Below are positions 53,958 through 62,641 of a stretch of 64,000 bases of DNA, in pieces. The position numbers were made by a program, and so were the translations under genes. Every line of letters starts with the position of its first letter. Positions within the stretch are counted from its first letter, which is position 1. The DNA lies in contig NZ_JAAGNZ010000002.1 in NCBI RefSeq assembly GCF_010747415.1, positions 1,756,947 to 1,820,946 on the forward strand. The letters run 5' to 3'. Origin of the DNA: Spirosoma agri (GTDB lineage Bacteria > Bacteroidota > Bacteroidia > Cytophagales > Spirosomataceae). The notes under the pieces are model-generated. The model was not told the origin of the DNA. It searched no databases and worked only from the letters and a program-made list of their open reading frames with translations.

Positions 53958-55704
53958 TCAGTTTGCCGGGCAGGAAGACGAAAAAAACGCGACTTTCAAA
54001 GCACTTCGGAAACTGCTGACGCTCATCAAGGATGAACACCGAACGCTGATGCTGGCGTTTCTGGCCATTCTTGTCTACGCCGGACTTGTTCTACTCGGTC
54101 CCATCCTCATCGGGCGGACGGTTGATCAGTACATCCAAACCAAACAGTTCGACGGGGTTTTACGGAATGCCGGGATTCTGCTCGTGATCTACCTATTCGC
54201 CTTCGGGACGGGGTACGCGCAAACGCGGTTGATGGGTGGAGTAGGACAACGGACGCTATTTAAACTTCGTGGTGCCGTATTCAGTAAACTTCAGGAGCTA
54301 CCCGTTGCCTTTTTCAACCAGAACAAAGCGGGCGATCTTATTTCGCGGGTCAACAACGATACCGATAAACTGAACCTGTTCTTCTCGCAGGCACTGATGC
54401 AGTTTGTGAGCAGTCTCTTCTTTATTACGGGTTCCAGCCTGTTTCTATTGTCCATAAATCTGCCCCTCGGAGCCGCAGCACTGGTCCCTGCGCTGTTGCT
54501 GCTGGTTTTTACACAGGCAACGTCGGCGTGGGTGAAACGAAAAAACGCGCTCAATCTGAGGAGCACGGGCGATATGAGCGCCGAAATTCAGGAGAGCCTG
54601 ACCAATTTTAAAGCCATTATTGCCTTCAACCGGCGCGATTATTTCAGGAAACGGTTTGACGAGGCCAACCAGGATAACTACAAAACCGCCGTTGGCGCCG
54701 GGTTGGCGAACAACGTCTATTTGCCCGTCTACGGCATTTCGGCAAACCTTGGCCAGCTTGTCATTCTCACGTTTGGCATCTACCTGATCGCCACGGATCG
54801 CTTCACGATTGGGCTGCTGGTTAGCTTTATGAGCTACGTGACCAACCTGTATAATAACCTCCGGCAACTTGCTACGTTATGGTCAAGCTTCCAGGTGGCT
54901 TTGGCCGGGTGGGACCGCATTGCGCATTTACTGGCCCTTCAATCGAATCTGAAAACGATCGATATGCCAGTCCCGGTAGCCAGCACGTCGCTGCTATCGT
55001 TTCAACAGGTGTCGTTTGGGTATCCCAACGGGCAGGAGGTACTTCACGATATTACGTTCGATCTTGAGCGGGGGAAAACCTACGCGCTGGTTGGGCCTAC
55101 CGGTGGCGGAAAAACAACAACGGCATCGCTGATTGCCCGATTGTACGACCCAACCAGCGGTACTATTGTGCTGGATGGGAAAGATATACGGTCGTATGAG
55201 GCTAGTGAGCGAACGCAGAAAGTTGGGTTCATTTTGCAGGAGCCGTTTCTGTTTACGGGCACGGTGCGGGACAATATTCTGTACAGCAACGAGCAGTATG
55301 CCGGCTTTTCCAATGAGCAACTGGCCGACGTTATCCATGACGCCAATCTGGACGAACTGCTGGCGCGTTTTGACGATGGGCTGGACACGAATGTGCAGAC
55401 GAGTGGCGACGCCATTAGTCTGGGACAGAAACAGCTGATTGCCTTTATGCGGGCCGTATTGCGCAACCCCGATCTCCTCATCCTCGACGAAGCCACGGCC
55501 AATATCGATACAATTACGGAGAAGCTTTTAGACGATATTTTGCGGAAACTGCCCGAAAAGACAACCCGCATCATCATTGCTCACCGGCTGAACACAATCG
55601 AGAGCGCAGACGAAATATTCTTCATCAACGCCGGTCAGGTAACCAAAGCCGGGTCGCTCAACGACGCGGTCGATATGCTTCTCCACAGAAAACGAGTCAG
55701 TTAA
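53941..55704 (+). CDS. ABC exporter half-transporter, catalytic-site subunit
   Basis: A 587-residue partner of the preceding protein with the same layout. Walker A GPTGGGKT is at 385-392, Walker B LLILDEAT has the catalytic Glu517, and the switch His is present in IIIAHRLNT. Its signature motif is degenerate (ISLGQ, residues 492-496, instead of LSGGQ). Together the two subunits therefore build one consensus ATP site from this Walker A/B and the partner's LSGGQ, and one degenerate site, as in TM287/288 and BmrCD. Overlapping genes ensure equal production. Confidence 0.92.
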   Translation: MNYDLNQFAGQEDEKNATFKALRKLLTLIKDEHRTLMLAFLAILVYAGLVLLGPILIGRTVDQYIQTKQFDGVLRNAGILLVIYLFAFGTGYAQTRLMGGVGQRTLFKLRGAVFSKLQELPVAFFNQNKAGDLISRVNNDTDKLNLFFSQALMQFVSSLFFITGSSLFLLSINLPLGAAALVPALLLLVFTQATSAWVKRKNALNLRSTGDMSAEIQESLTNFKAIIAFNRRDYFRKRFDEANQDNYKTAVGAGLANNVYLPVYGISANLGQLVILTFGIYLIATDRFTIGLLVSFMSYVTNLYNNLRQLATLWSSFQVALAGWDRIAHLLALQSNLKTIDMPVPVASTSLLSFQQVSFGYPNGQEVLHDITFDLERGKTYALVGPTGGGKTTTASLIARLYDPTSGTIVLDGKDIRSYEASERTQKVGFILQEPFLFTGTVRDNILYSNEQYAGFSNEQLADVIHDANLDELLARFDDGLDTNVQTSGDAISLGQKQLIAFMRAVLRNPDLLILDEATANIDTITEKLLDDILRKLPEKTTRIIIAHRLNTIESADEIFFINAGQVTKAGSLNDAVDMLLHRKRVS

Positions 55705-55719
55705 TCGCTGACAGTTTAA

Positions 55720-56652
55720 TCAAACGCCCACTCGCTCGTCAGCAGTTTCCTGAACCGACATCCGTTTCTTCTCTTCCGCGATCTTGATCGGACTGCCGAA
55801 AATGTAGAACAGCTTCTGACGCAGCCCTTTGGCGTTTCGGGCGTCGGCAACCATGTCGGACAGTTCGTGAAAATTGATGAAAAAGGGGTTAGCTTTATTG
55901 GGGATGTTGGTCGTGATGCCGTAAATAACCGGCTCGTCTTCGGGCTCAAACGTGCCAAAAATCCGGTCCCAGAAAATGAACGTCGCGCCAAAATTCTTGT
56001 CGATGTATTGTTCCTGCGAACCATGATGAACCCGGTGGTTTGACGGCGTAGCGAAAATGTATTCAAACCAGGCGGGTAGTCGACGGATGTATTCGGTGTG
56101 CACCCAGAACTGGAACAGAACGCCAAGTTGATTCGTCACGAAGAAAATGATCGGGTGGAATCCCATGAACGCTACCGGCAGGAAGAAAACGATCTTCAAG
56201 TGCTGAATCCAGCTCAGGCGATAGGAAACCGTCAGGTTGTAATGTTCACTGGAGTGGTGTACTACGTGCGTTGCCCACCAGAAGCGTTGCTCGTGCGAAA
56301 CCCGGTGTGCCCAGTAGCTGAAAAAATCGTAGATGACGTAACAGGGGATAAGCGTCCACCATTGTAGCTCCATCCGCCAGGGCAATAGATTGTAGATCCA
56401 GATGCACAGATAGAGTAAACCAAGTTTGATCGCGGCACTAACGACCAGGTTGCCAAGACCGACAAGAATTGAGCCGATTGTCTCTTTCTTCTCGTAAAAA
56501 TCGTGTTCCTGATAGTAGGCAACCGCCATTTCAATAGCCGTAAAGAACAGCATAACCGGCACTGCCCACAGTATTATGTTAGGAATGTTTTTTTCAATAG
56601 TGTGAATGCTGTCAAACGGAATTTTATCTGCACCAAACAAGGAAAAAGGCAT
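55720..56652 (-). CDS. Sterol desaturase / fatty acid hydroxylase family protein
   Basis: A 310-residue inner-membrane protein with several helices (about 27-45, 60-90, 97-115, 150-180) and the di-iron histidine clusters of the family: HRVSH at 116-120, HVVHHSSEHYN at 129-139 and NHRVHHG further on. The family inserts oxygen into or desaturates lipids; alkylglycerol monooxygenase-like members share these boxes. The substrate is unknown. It converges with the ABC exporter genes, 15 bases apart. Confidence 0.88.
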   Translation of the reverse strand: MPFSLFGADKIPFDSIHTIEKNIPNIILWAVPVMLFFTAIEMAVAYYQEHDFYEKKETIGSILVGLGNLVVSAAIKLGLLYLCIWIYNLLPWRMELQWWTLIPCYVIYDFFSYWAHRVSHEQRFWWATHVVHHSSEHYNLTVSYRLSWIQHLKIVFFLPVAFMGFHPIIFFVTNQLGVLFQFWVHTEYIRRLPAWFEYIFATPSNHRVHHGSQEQYIDKNFGATFIFWDRIFGTFEPEDEPVIYGITTNIPNKANPFFINFHELSDMVADARNAKGLRQKLFYIFGSPIKIAEEKKRMSVQETADERVGV

Positions 56653-56841
56653 AACGAATAAATAGTTGTGACAAAAAAACGTACGCTAGTATCAACTTAT
56701 TCTGTCTATTTGAGTTCCCTAAGCTATTCATAAGATTGGATAAATCTCAGATAAAGTTTATAAAATGATGTTTGCGTAGAAGGGACTGAATGCCGATAAT
56801 TTGCCTTTGTCCGGTTATTTCGGCAATCCATACCAATGCGT

Positions 56842-56849
56842 TAACTTTG
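56842..56849 (+). promoter_or_regulatory. Candidate -7 element before the lipoprotein gene
   Basis: TAACTTTG matches TAnnTTTG, 32 bases before the start at 56882. The nearest upstream TTTG is too far for a standard -33. Confidence 0.35.
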
Positions 56850-56881
56850 CCGCGATACTCTTTCGAATCGATCATTAGCAC

Positions 56882-57466
56882 ATGCGTACTTACGTTTTTA
56901 TTGCCATTACCGTTGCGTTGACAGTCGTTCTTCAGGCTTGCGGAAGTAAGCAGAAAACCGACGATCAAACAACCAGTTCAACCGCAGAAACGGCATCGGT
57001 TACCGAAACCGCTCCGAACACACCGGTCACCGGACGGCTGGCCGATCTGGGGCTCACCGCCGATAGCCACTGGCGCGGAATCAATCTTGGCGATGCGTTC
57101 AGCAGCGTAAAAACCACCGAAAAAGGGGAACCGTTTGAGAGTGATGCCAAACACATTGGCTATACGGTCGAATTCAAAAATCTTGAAACCGCTGATATTC
57201 TGTACTACCAGACAAATCAGAACGTATCGGCGATCGATGTCGATCTGTTTTTAAACACGCGTCAATCGGTGGATGCGTACCAAAAGGAACTGACGCCTTA
57301 CTTCACCGCTCGCTATGGGGCATCGAAACCAGCCAGTGGCGGCAACATCTGGACTGGGCCAAAAGGGGAGACCATCACGATGAAAGACGTTTCAAAGGGC
57401 AAAGATTTCGGGTTGAAAATCAAAATTGCTCCCGCTGGTGGTGCCGTAACCGCTTCGGCTAAGTAG
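56882..57466 (+). CDS. Hypothetical lipoprotein
   Basis: A 194-residue protein with a lipoprotein signal (lipobox VLQACG, Cys20), a Thr/Ser/Glu-rich linker (about 25-50), and a compact C-terminal domain (RLADLGLTADSHWRGINLGDAFSSVKTTEKG, FLNTRQSVDAYQKELTPYF). It is probably attached to the inner or outer membrane facing the periplasm. I do not recognise the domain and assign no function. It is a single-gene unit ending with a good terminator. Confidence 0.78.
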   Translation: MRTYVFIAITVALTVVLQACGSKQKTDDQTTSSTAETASVTETAPNTPVTGRLADLGLTADSHWRGINLGDAFSSVKTTEKGEPFESDAKHIGYTVEFKNLETADILYYQTNQNVSAIDVDLFLNTRQSVDAYQKELTPYFTARYGASKPASGGNIWTGPKGETITMKDVSKGKDFGLKIKIAPAGGAVTASAK

Positions 57467-57502
57467 GAGCAAGCTACTGGATAATCGGGTAGTGATACAT
57501 CG

Positions 57503-57531
57503 AAAAGCCCCAACCAACTGGTCGGGGCTTT
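57503..57531. terminator. Terminator between convergent genes (AAAGCCCC type)
   Basis: Stem AAGCCCC/GGGGCTT with ACC/GGT inside and A/T tracts at both bases, between the stop codons at 57466 (+) and 57567 (-), so it can serve both. Its sequence nearly repeats the hairpin at 58854-58885. Confidence 0.82.
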
Positions 57532-57566
57532 CTTGTGGTTGGCTGACTGGTTCTGATGAGTGGTCT

Positions 57567-58715
57567 CTATCGATAATATCCCCAAACCTCTTTGGCCGTA
57601 ATCGTCTGTTTCGACACGACGTAAGGGACAACAAATTCTGCTAAGACAATACGATTGCCCATTCGTTCGTCGGGTAACTGGTTGATAGGGACATGAGTCC
57701 CGGCTTTTTCCAGGGAATTGGTGTAGGTAAAGGCAACGGGTAATACGTACGTTCCTTTGTAAGCTGGATCTAAAACCGGAAGCTTATCCAGTGCTTTCAG
57801 TACGCCCTGGGCCAGCCCAAATCCCGCATTATTTGGGCTGAGTAAAGCTACATTTTTGACTTTACCCAGCGAGTCGATGTCAAAGCCAGCGTATACGCGT
57901 CCGTAAACTCCCTGGCTTCCGGCCCAGTTCGGGTAGATAATCTTGTCCTGAAGAGACTGAATAAATAAAGGGTTGTGATTCAATGGGTATGTGCCGGATC
58001 GGGCAATAACCATCAGGCTATCGTAAGCATTGATCACATGGATGATATCGAGCGTCGTCAGTGCTTTGTCGGGAATTCTATTGGCAAGTTGTTGCGCTTG
58101 TTCGCGAAAGATTTCCAAGAGTGACTTTTTCGTTAGGCTAATGAGTTCAGGGCGGGCATCACCTTTTCGGATGTAGTACGTTGTCTTCGTTCGGTAGATG
58201 CCCTCAACGTTTAAATCTCTATTGTAGGTATTATTGACTGCCTCCGAGCTATTCAGATTTGCTAGTCGCTTCGTTACACATGTCAGTAACTGCGTGGGGC
58301 CATTGTGTATCGTGGTAACATACAGGTGATGGTCTACGCCAAGCGACTTATCGTTCTGCCTGATATACTCGGTGTCATTTATTTTGAATAGGTCGGGTGT
58401 AATGATTTTAACCGCCGAAGTCTCATCGAACCGGAAGAGTACTTCATTTGTGACAAGGTTGTAGGCTAATTGGCAAGGGATTTCTTTCCCCGATCTATCA
58501 ATTTGAATTGTACCCGGTTGCCAGACAGGATAGTTCAGGAAAGGGCTACCCAAATAGGTAATCTTATTGTAAGACGTTGCATTGATCTTCCCCGGACCAT
58601 ACACATCGACGGTTGTGAGTAGTTGGCCTTTTTCGTTCTGGGAAACTGTAAACTGACTATAGGCTTCGGGAACAGAAAGGCACAGTGCCGATACAAATAG
58701 AGCTAGTCTAATCAT
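57567..58715 (-). CDS. Exported protein with a TonB-C-like C-terminal domain
   Basis: A 382-residue protein with a signal peptide (MIRLALFVSALCLSVPEAYSQ). The first 220 residues are unfamiliar. From about 260 the pattern KIIYPNWAGSQGVYGRVYAGFDIDSLGKVKNVALL followed by GVLKALDKLPVLDPAYKGTYVLPVAFTY resembles the TonB C-terminal fold (P...GxVxVxFxVDxxGxVxxVxV...P.F), common in Bacteroidota energy-transducer-like and signalling proteins. It lacks the N-terminal helix with Pro-rich linker of a true TonB, so an energy-transducing role is doubtful. Flanked on both sides by almost the same terminator hairpin. Confidence 0.68.
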   Translation of the reverse strand: MIRLALFVSALCLSVPEAYSQFTVSQNEKGQLLTTVDVYGPGKINATSYNKITYLGSPFLNYPVWQPGTIQIDRSGKEIPCQLAYNLVTNEVLFRFDETSAVKIITPDLFKINDTEYIRQNDKSLGVDHHLYVTTIHNGPTQLLTCVTKRLANLNSSEAVNNTYNRDLNVEGIYRTKTTYYIRKGDARPELISLTKKSLLEIFREQAQQLANRIPDKALTTLDIIHVINAYDSLMVIARSGTYPLNHNPLFIQSLQDKIIYPNWAGSQGVYGRVYAGFDIDSLGKVKNVALLSPNNAGFGLAQGVLKALDKLPVLDPAYKGTYVLPVAFTYTNSLEKAGTHVPINQLPDERMGNRIVLAEFVVPYVVSKQTITAKEVWGYYR

Positions 58716-58853
58716 ACAGAAGAGTCGCAGACAGTTTTTATGAAAAGTATCCTCAAGTAGACAATTATAGTTGTAAAAGCATAAAATATAGTCAATTAAT
58801 TATAAAAATTGGTATTGGCTACTTTCTGATCGCTGGACAATACTATAAAAAAC

Positions 58854-58885
58854 GAAAAGCCCCAACCAATTGGTCGGGGCTTTTC
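58854..58885. terminator. Near-perfect 32-base terminator palindrome after ilvE
   Basis: One mismatched pair in 16; runs of A and T at the bases. It lies just after the ilvE stop (58905, minus strand) and upstream of the 57567-58715 gene. Nearly identical to the hairpin at 57503-57531. Confidence 0.85.
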
Positions 58886-58904
58886 AATGCATCATAACAG
58901 TCAG

Positions 58905-59975
58905 TTATACCGTATGCATCCAGCCGAACGTATCGTCGATTTTACCTGTGCGCAAGTCGGACAGGTAGTTTCTGATCCGGGCAGCGAACGAATCTTCCGG
59001 AGAAAATTCGGGTAGCATGTAGTCCTTTCCGTTGTACCCAATGAGCGAATAGGGCGACGAGCCAACAGCTGTTCCAGCGCCAAACGCTTCGGTCAACCGA
59101 CCCGTTTCGATACCGTTGATAACTTCTTCAATGGAGACCAACCGCTCTTCAACCTCCATCCCCCAACTCCGGGCGATCTGCAAAATCGAATCGCGGGTGA
59201 CACCTTTCAGGATCGAATCAGACGTAGCCGGAGTCACTAATTTACCGTCGATGACGAACATAATGTTCATCGTGCCCGATTCCTCAATGTATTTGTGCTC
59301 GCGGGCATCGGTCCAGATCAACTGATCATAGCCCTGCTGCTGGGCCAGTAACGTTGGATACATTGAACCTGCGTAATTGCCCGCACACTTGGCATAGCCT
59401 ACACCACCCGGAGCCGAGCGGATGTATTCCGTTTCTACTTTCAGTTTCGGCGGATTCGAGTAATAAGCCCCTACCGGACAGGTGAAAATACAGAACCGAT
59501 AGGTTTTCGACGGCGCTACACCCAGGTAGGTGTCCGTTGCGAACATATACGGACGAACATAAAGCGAGCTTTCAGGTGCGGTCGGAACCCAATCCGCATC
59601 GACGCGTAGCAGCGCTTCCAGACCACCCATGAATACGTCTTCGGTCAACGTGGCCATGCACATACGCCGGGCCGACTCGTTCATCCGCTCGAAATTCATA
59701 AAAGGCCGGAAGAGCATCACCTCACCTGATTCATTTTTGAAGGCTTTCATTCCTTCAAAAATAGACTGACCGTAATGGAGCGACGATAGAGCCGGACTTA
59801 GCGTAAAGTTGTCGAAGGGCACGATCATCTGATTCTGCCATTGACCGTCAATAAAATCGGCCACAAACATGTGATCCGAGAAATGTTTTCCGAAAGGCAG
59901 ATGATTAAAATCTACCTCCTGAATCCGGGAGCGCTCCGCTTTCCGTAATTCAATTTGTAAGACGTCCGTCGTCAT
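58905..59975 (-). CDS. ilvE: Branched-chain amino acid aminotransferase
   Basis: A 356-residue fold-type IV PLP enzyme that interconverts leucine, isoleucine and valine with their 2-oxo acids, using glutamate. Features: SLHYGQSIFEGMKAF, LFRPFMNFERMNESARRM, the PLP Lys196 in GYAKCAGNYAGS, EESGTMNIMFV and the C-terminal EAFGAGTAVGSSP. The length and motifs fit the bacterial ilvE type II subgroup. ATG 59975 is chosen because MTTDVLQIELRKAE begins the conserved region; the frame continues upstream into AT-rich leader DNA. It is downstream of the cobalamin adenosyltransferase gene on the same strand (116 bases). Confidence 0.95.
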   Translation of the reverse strand: MTTDVLQIELRKAERSRIQEVDFNHLPFGKHFSDHMFVADFIDGQWQNQMIVPFDNFTLSPALSSLHYGQSIFEGMKAFKNESGEVMLFRPFMNFERMNESARRMCMATLTEDVFMGGLEALLRVDADWVPTAPESSLYVRPYMFATDTYLGVAPSKTYRFCIFTCPVGAYYSNPPKLKVETEYIRSAPGGVGYAKCAGNYAGSMYPTLLAQQQGYDQLIWTDAREHKYIEESGTMNIMFVIDGKLVTPATSDSILKGVTRDSILQIARSWGMEVEERLVSIEEVINGIETGRLTEAFGAGTAVGSSPYSLIGYNGKDYMLPEFSPEDSFAARIRNYLSDLRTGKIDDTFGWMHTV

Positions 59976-60091
59976 AATCAGGGTATTGGTTAATGAGTTA
60001 GGTGGGTTAGGAACCACCTGCAGCAAATCTAAAAAAATAGATTGAGTTAATTTAGTTGTCAAGACAACTTTTTTTGAGGGTCGCAAAACGA

Positions 60092-60643
60092 CTATGTCCT
60101 TGGTTTCCAGGCTACTTCTTCAACCTCCGCTTCCAGTGCTATTTTGCGACTTAGCACAAACAGGTAGTCAGATAAGCGGTTGATGTATTGTATTACCAAA
60201 TCATCTACCGGCGATTCGTCAGTTAGCGCAACAATCAATCGTTCAGCTCTGCGGCAAACCGTTCGGGCAAGGTGGCAAAACGATACTGATTCGTGGCCTC
60301 CTGGCAGCACAAACGCTCGAAGTTCCGGTAGTTCAGCATCCATAGCATCCATTTCGTTTTCGAGCACCAGCACATCATCCGGAACAATAGCGGGCATTGA
60401 TCGTGTCGGAGCCTTGCCCGGATCGGTCGCCAGTTCGGCCCCAATCGTAAATAGCCGATCCTGGATTTCTTTCAATAGTTCTTTCCGGCCACTGTTAACC
60501 GCCTGATCGCGTACCAGACCAACCCAGGCATTTAGTTCATCAACGGTTCCGTAGGCATCAATGCGCAGATCAGCTTTGCTCACCCGTCGCCCACCAATCA
60601 GGGCTGTTTGCCCCTTGTCGCCCGTTTTCGTGTAAATTTTCAT
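60092..60643 (-). CDS. PduO-type cob(I)alamin adenosyltransferase
   Basis: A 183-residue enzyme that transfers the adenosyl group of ATP to cobalamin, making coenzyme B12. The N-terminal MKIYTKTGDKGQTALIGGRRVSK is the ATP-binding motif of the PduO/MMAB family. RIDAYGTVDELNAWVG, the VLPGGHE block, CHLARTVCRRAER and NRLSDYLFVLSR are present. ATG 60643 is chosen because it begins that motif; the frame upstream is not conserved. Corrinoid synthesis genes are not adjacent, so the host may salvage B12. Possible users elsewhere in the genome are unknown. Confidence 0.93.
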   Translation of the reverse strand: MKIYTKTGDKGQTALIGGRRVSKADLRIDAYGTVDELNAWVGLVRDQAVNSGRKELLKEIQDRLFTIGAELATDPGKAPTRSMPAIVPDDVLVLENEMDAMDAELPELRAFVLPGGHESVSFCHLARTVCRRAERLIVALTDESPVDDLVIQYINRLSDYLFVLSRKIALEAEVEEVAWKPRT

Positions 60644-60706
60644 ACAATCTCCAAACCAATAGTTGCAACAAATGGCTAAGCTAACGGAATTCCACCATTC
60701 GGGCCG

Positions 60707-60714
60707 TACCTTTG
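60707..60714 (+). promoter_or_regulatory. Candidate -7 element upstream of the membrane protein and queA
   Basis: TACCTTTG on the plus strand, 119 bases before the 60833 start. A -33 at the usual distance is not seen; weak call. Confidence 0.3.
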
Positions 60715-60832
60715 CGGCCTGATTTGAAAAAGTCTGTAGCAAATTCATAAAGTGATCGACCGCAGGTATTGTTTCCGCGTCATCGTGCTGACTTAGTCCT
60801 GGTCCTGTTCGTTCACTCTTTTACTCATTTAC

Positions 60833-61342
60833 ATGAAAGCAGGTACTTTTTTTGTGCGCACCTGGCGTATACTGTCCATTCTGGGCTTTTTGTTCGCTCT
60901 TTTTAACAGCTATATTTCGTATCCAGGCGAAGTTGTCGTTCGTTTCGATGAACAGAACCAGCCGATTCAGATGATTGATCGCGAGGTGATTTTCTATATC
61001 GCCGTTGCCATTTTCCTGATCAACATTACGATGATGAAAGCGATTTCCCGACTGTTTCTACGGCTGCCGTCGGCCAGTATTCCAGTTCCGAATCAAGCCG
61101 TTTGGGCTGCGCATCGTTCGCAATTGAACGATATTTTCACCAATTGGTTCTATGCGCTAACGGCAGCCATCAATACGGTCTTAGCACTTGGATTGATCGC
61201 TTTGTCGTTGTTGAACCGCTCTGATCGGGGCATCAACACGTATGACTATGCCTGGTTGCTTCCACTTAGTGCGATTATGCTGATTGGTGTAATAATAGCT
61301 TTGCCAATTCGCTTGTTCATGAAACCCAGCGACAATGACTGA
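60833..61342 (+). CDS. Hypothetical inner-membrane protein upstream of queA
   Basis: A 169-residue protein with about four membrane helices (near 12-28, 50-66, 105-127, 140-160) separated by short loops; a polar segment YPGEVVVRFDEQNQPIQMIDRE follows helix 1. I do not recognise the family. Its last eight bases overlap the queA start, so the two are translationally coupled in one transcript. Function unknown. Confidence 0.75.
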   Translation: MKAGTFFVRTWRILSILGFLFALFNSYISYPGEVVVRFDEQNQPIQMIDREVIFYIAVAIFLINITMMKAISRLFLRLPSASIPVPNQAVWAAHRSQLNDIFTNWFYALTAAINTVLALGLIALSLLNRSDRGINTYDYAWLLPLSAIMLIGVIIALPIRLFMKPSDND

Positions 61343-62567
61343 ACAAAAGGAATTAGTATTGAGTCAGTTTCAATACCATTTGCCCGACGAGCGAATTGCC
61401 CGGTTTCCATTACCCCAGCGCGACGCGTCTAAGCTGCTCGTTTATCGCGGAGGTCAGATCAATCATGAGCCGTTTTCGGGTTTGCCTGATCAATTGCCAG
61501 CTGGCAGTTTCCTGGTTTTTAATAACACGAAAGTCATTCCGGCCCGGCTGCATTTCACGAAAACCACCGGTGCTGTCATCGAGATTTTTCTACTGAGCCC
61601 ATTTCTGAAGACGGGTGCATCGGGCGAGCTGCAACCCATCAGTCTGGCTATGGAAGCGACCGGTGAGGCCATCTGGCAGGGAATGATTGGGAATCGAAAG
61701 CGATGGCGAGCTTCTGAAACGCTGGAAACAACGCTATCAACACCGCATGGAAACGTTTTGCTGACGGCCAGTTGGTATGATTATGACCAGTCAGTAGTTC
61801 GATTACAATGGCAGCCCGCCGAATTGACATTTGCGCAGATCATCCAGTATGCGGGTGAAATTCCCTTGCCCCCTTATTTGAAACGTGATGCTACCGAGGC
61901 TGATCGGGAAACCTATCAGACCGTCTATTCAAAGCAGGAGGGGGCCGTAGCTGCTCCAACCGCTGGATTGCATTTTACGGAGGCTATATTCAATGAGTTA
62001 ACCAAACGCGGCATCGAGCACGACTATCTGACCTTACATGTGGGTGCCGGAACCTTCCAGCCAATTAAGGAAGAGAATATCCGGCAGCACCATATGCACA
62101 CAGAGCAGGTGGTATACACCAAAGCCAACCTGTACAGTCTGTTGAGTCATCTCAAGTCAATCATTGCCGTCGGGACGACATCCATGCGCGCGCTGGAAAG
62201 TTTATATTGGATGGGAGCAAAGTTGTTGCAAAATGATCCGGAGCCGTTTCAGCTCGATCAGCATTATGCCTACCAGCTTCCGCACGCTCAGCAACCATCG
62301 GTTGAGGAATCCGTCCGGGCCATCCTGACTTATATGATCGATACAAAACAGGAATCAATCGTTGCGCATACGGGTATCTATATAACGCCCGGTTATCGGT
62401 TCCGGCTCTGTCAAGGAATCATCACAAATTTTCACCAGCCTGGCTCAACGCTGATTCTGCTCATAGCAGCGCTGGTCGGTGAGGAATGGAAACATATATA
62501 TAAGGAAGCACTCGAAAACGATTATCGCTTCCTGAGTTACGGTGATTCATCGCTACTACTACCATAA
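61335..62567 (+). CDS. queA: S-adenosylmethionine:tRNA ribosyltransferase-isomerase
   Basis: QueA transfers and isomerises the ribose of S-adenosylmethionine onto 7-aminomethyl-7-deazaguanine in tRNA, giving epoxyqueuosine. The 410-residue protein shows LPDERIARFPLPQRDASKLLV, FLVFNNTKVIPARLHF, the conserved core GAVAAPTAGLHFTEAIF with LHVGAGTFQPIKEENI, AVGTTSMRALESL, and the ending TNFHQPGSTLILLIAAL plus DYRFLSYGDSSLL. It is somewhat longer than E. coli QueA, as usual in Bacteroidota. The gene overlaps the membrane-protein gene by eight bases and is followed by tyrS 74 bases on; queuosine occurs in the tyrosine tRNA anticodon, a neat link. Confidence 0.96.
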   Translation: MTEQKELVLSQFQYHLPDERIARFPLPQRDASKLLVYRGGQINHEPFSGLPDQLPAGSFLVFNNTKVIPARLHFTKTTGAVIEIFLLSPFLKTGASGELQPISLAMEATGEAIWQGMIGNRKRWRASETLETTLSTPHGNVLLTASWYDYDQSVVRLQWQPAELTFAQIIQYAGEIPLPPYLKRDATEADRETYQTVYSKQEGAVAAPTAGLHFTEAIFNELTKRGIEHDYLTLHVGAGTFQPIKEENIRQHHMHTEQVVYTKANLYSLLSHLKSIIAVGTTSMRALESLYWMGAKLLQNDPEPFQLDQHYAYQLPHAQQPSVEESVRAILTYMIDTKQESIVAHTGIYITPGYRFRLCQGIITNFHQPGSTLILLIAALVGEEWKHIYKEALENDYRFLSYGDSSLLLP

Positions 62568-62641
62568 ACCATTAATTTGCAATAGTCAAAAAGTGAACGA
62601 GCGCGTATAGGCTGCTCTTCGCTCATTTACCCTCTATTTGT

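Noticed and set aside
52188..62640. Shared string ATTTACCCTCTAT just before the first ABC gene and before tyrS
   Set aside because: In 64 kb a 13-base match between two sites is expected many times by chance; no spacing or palindrome supports a site.
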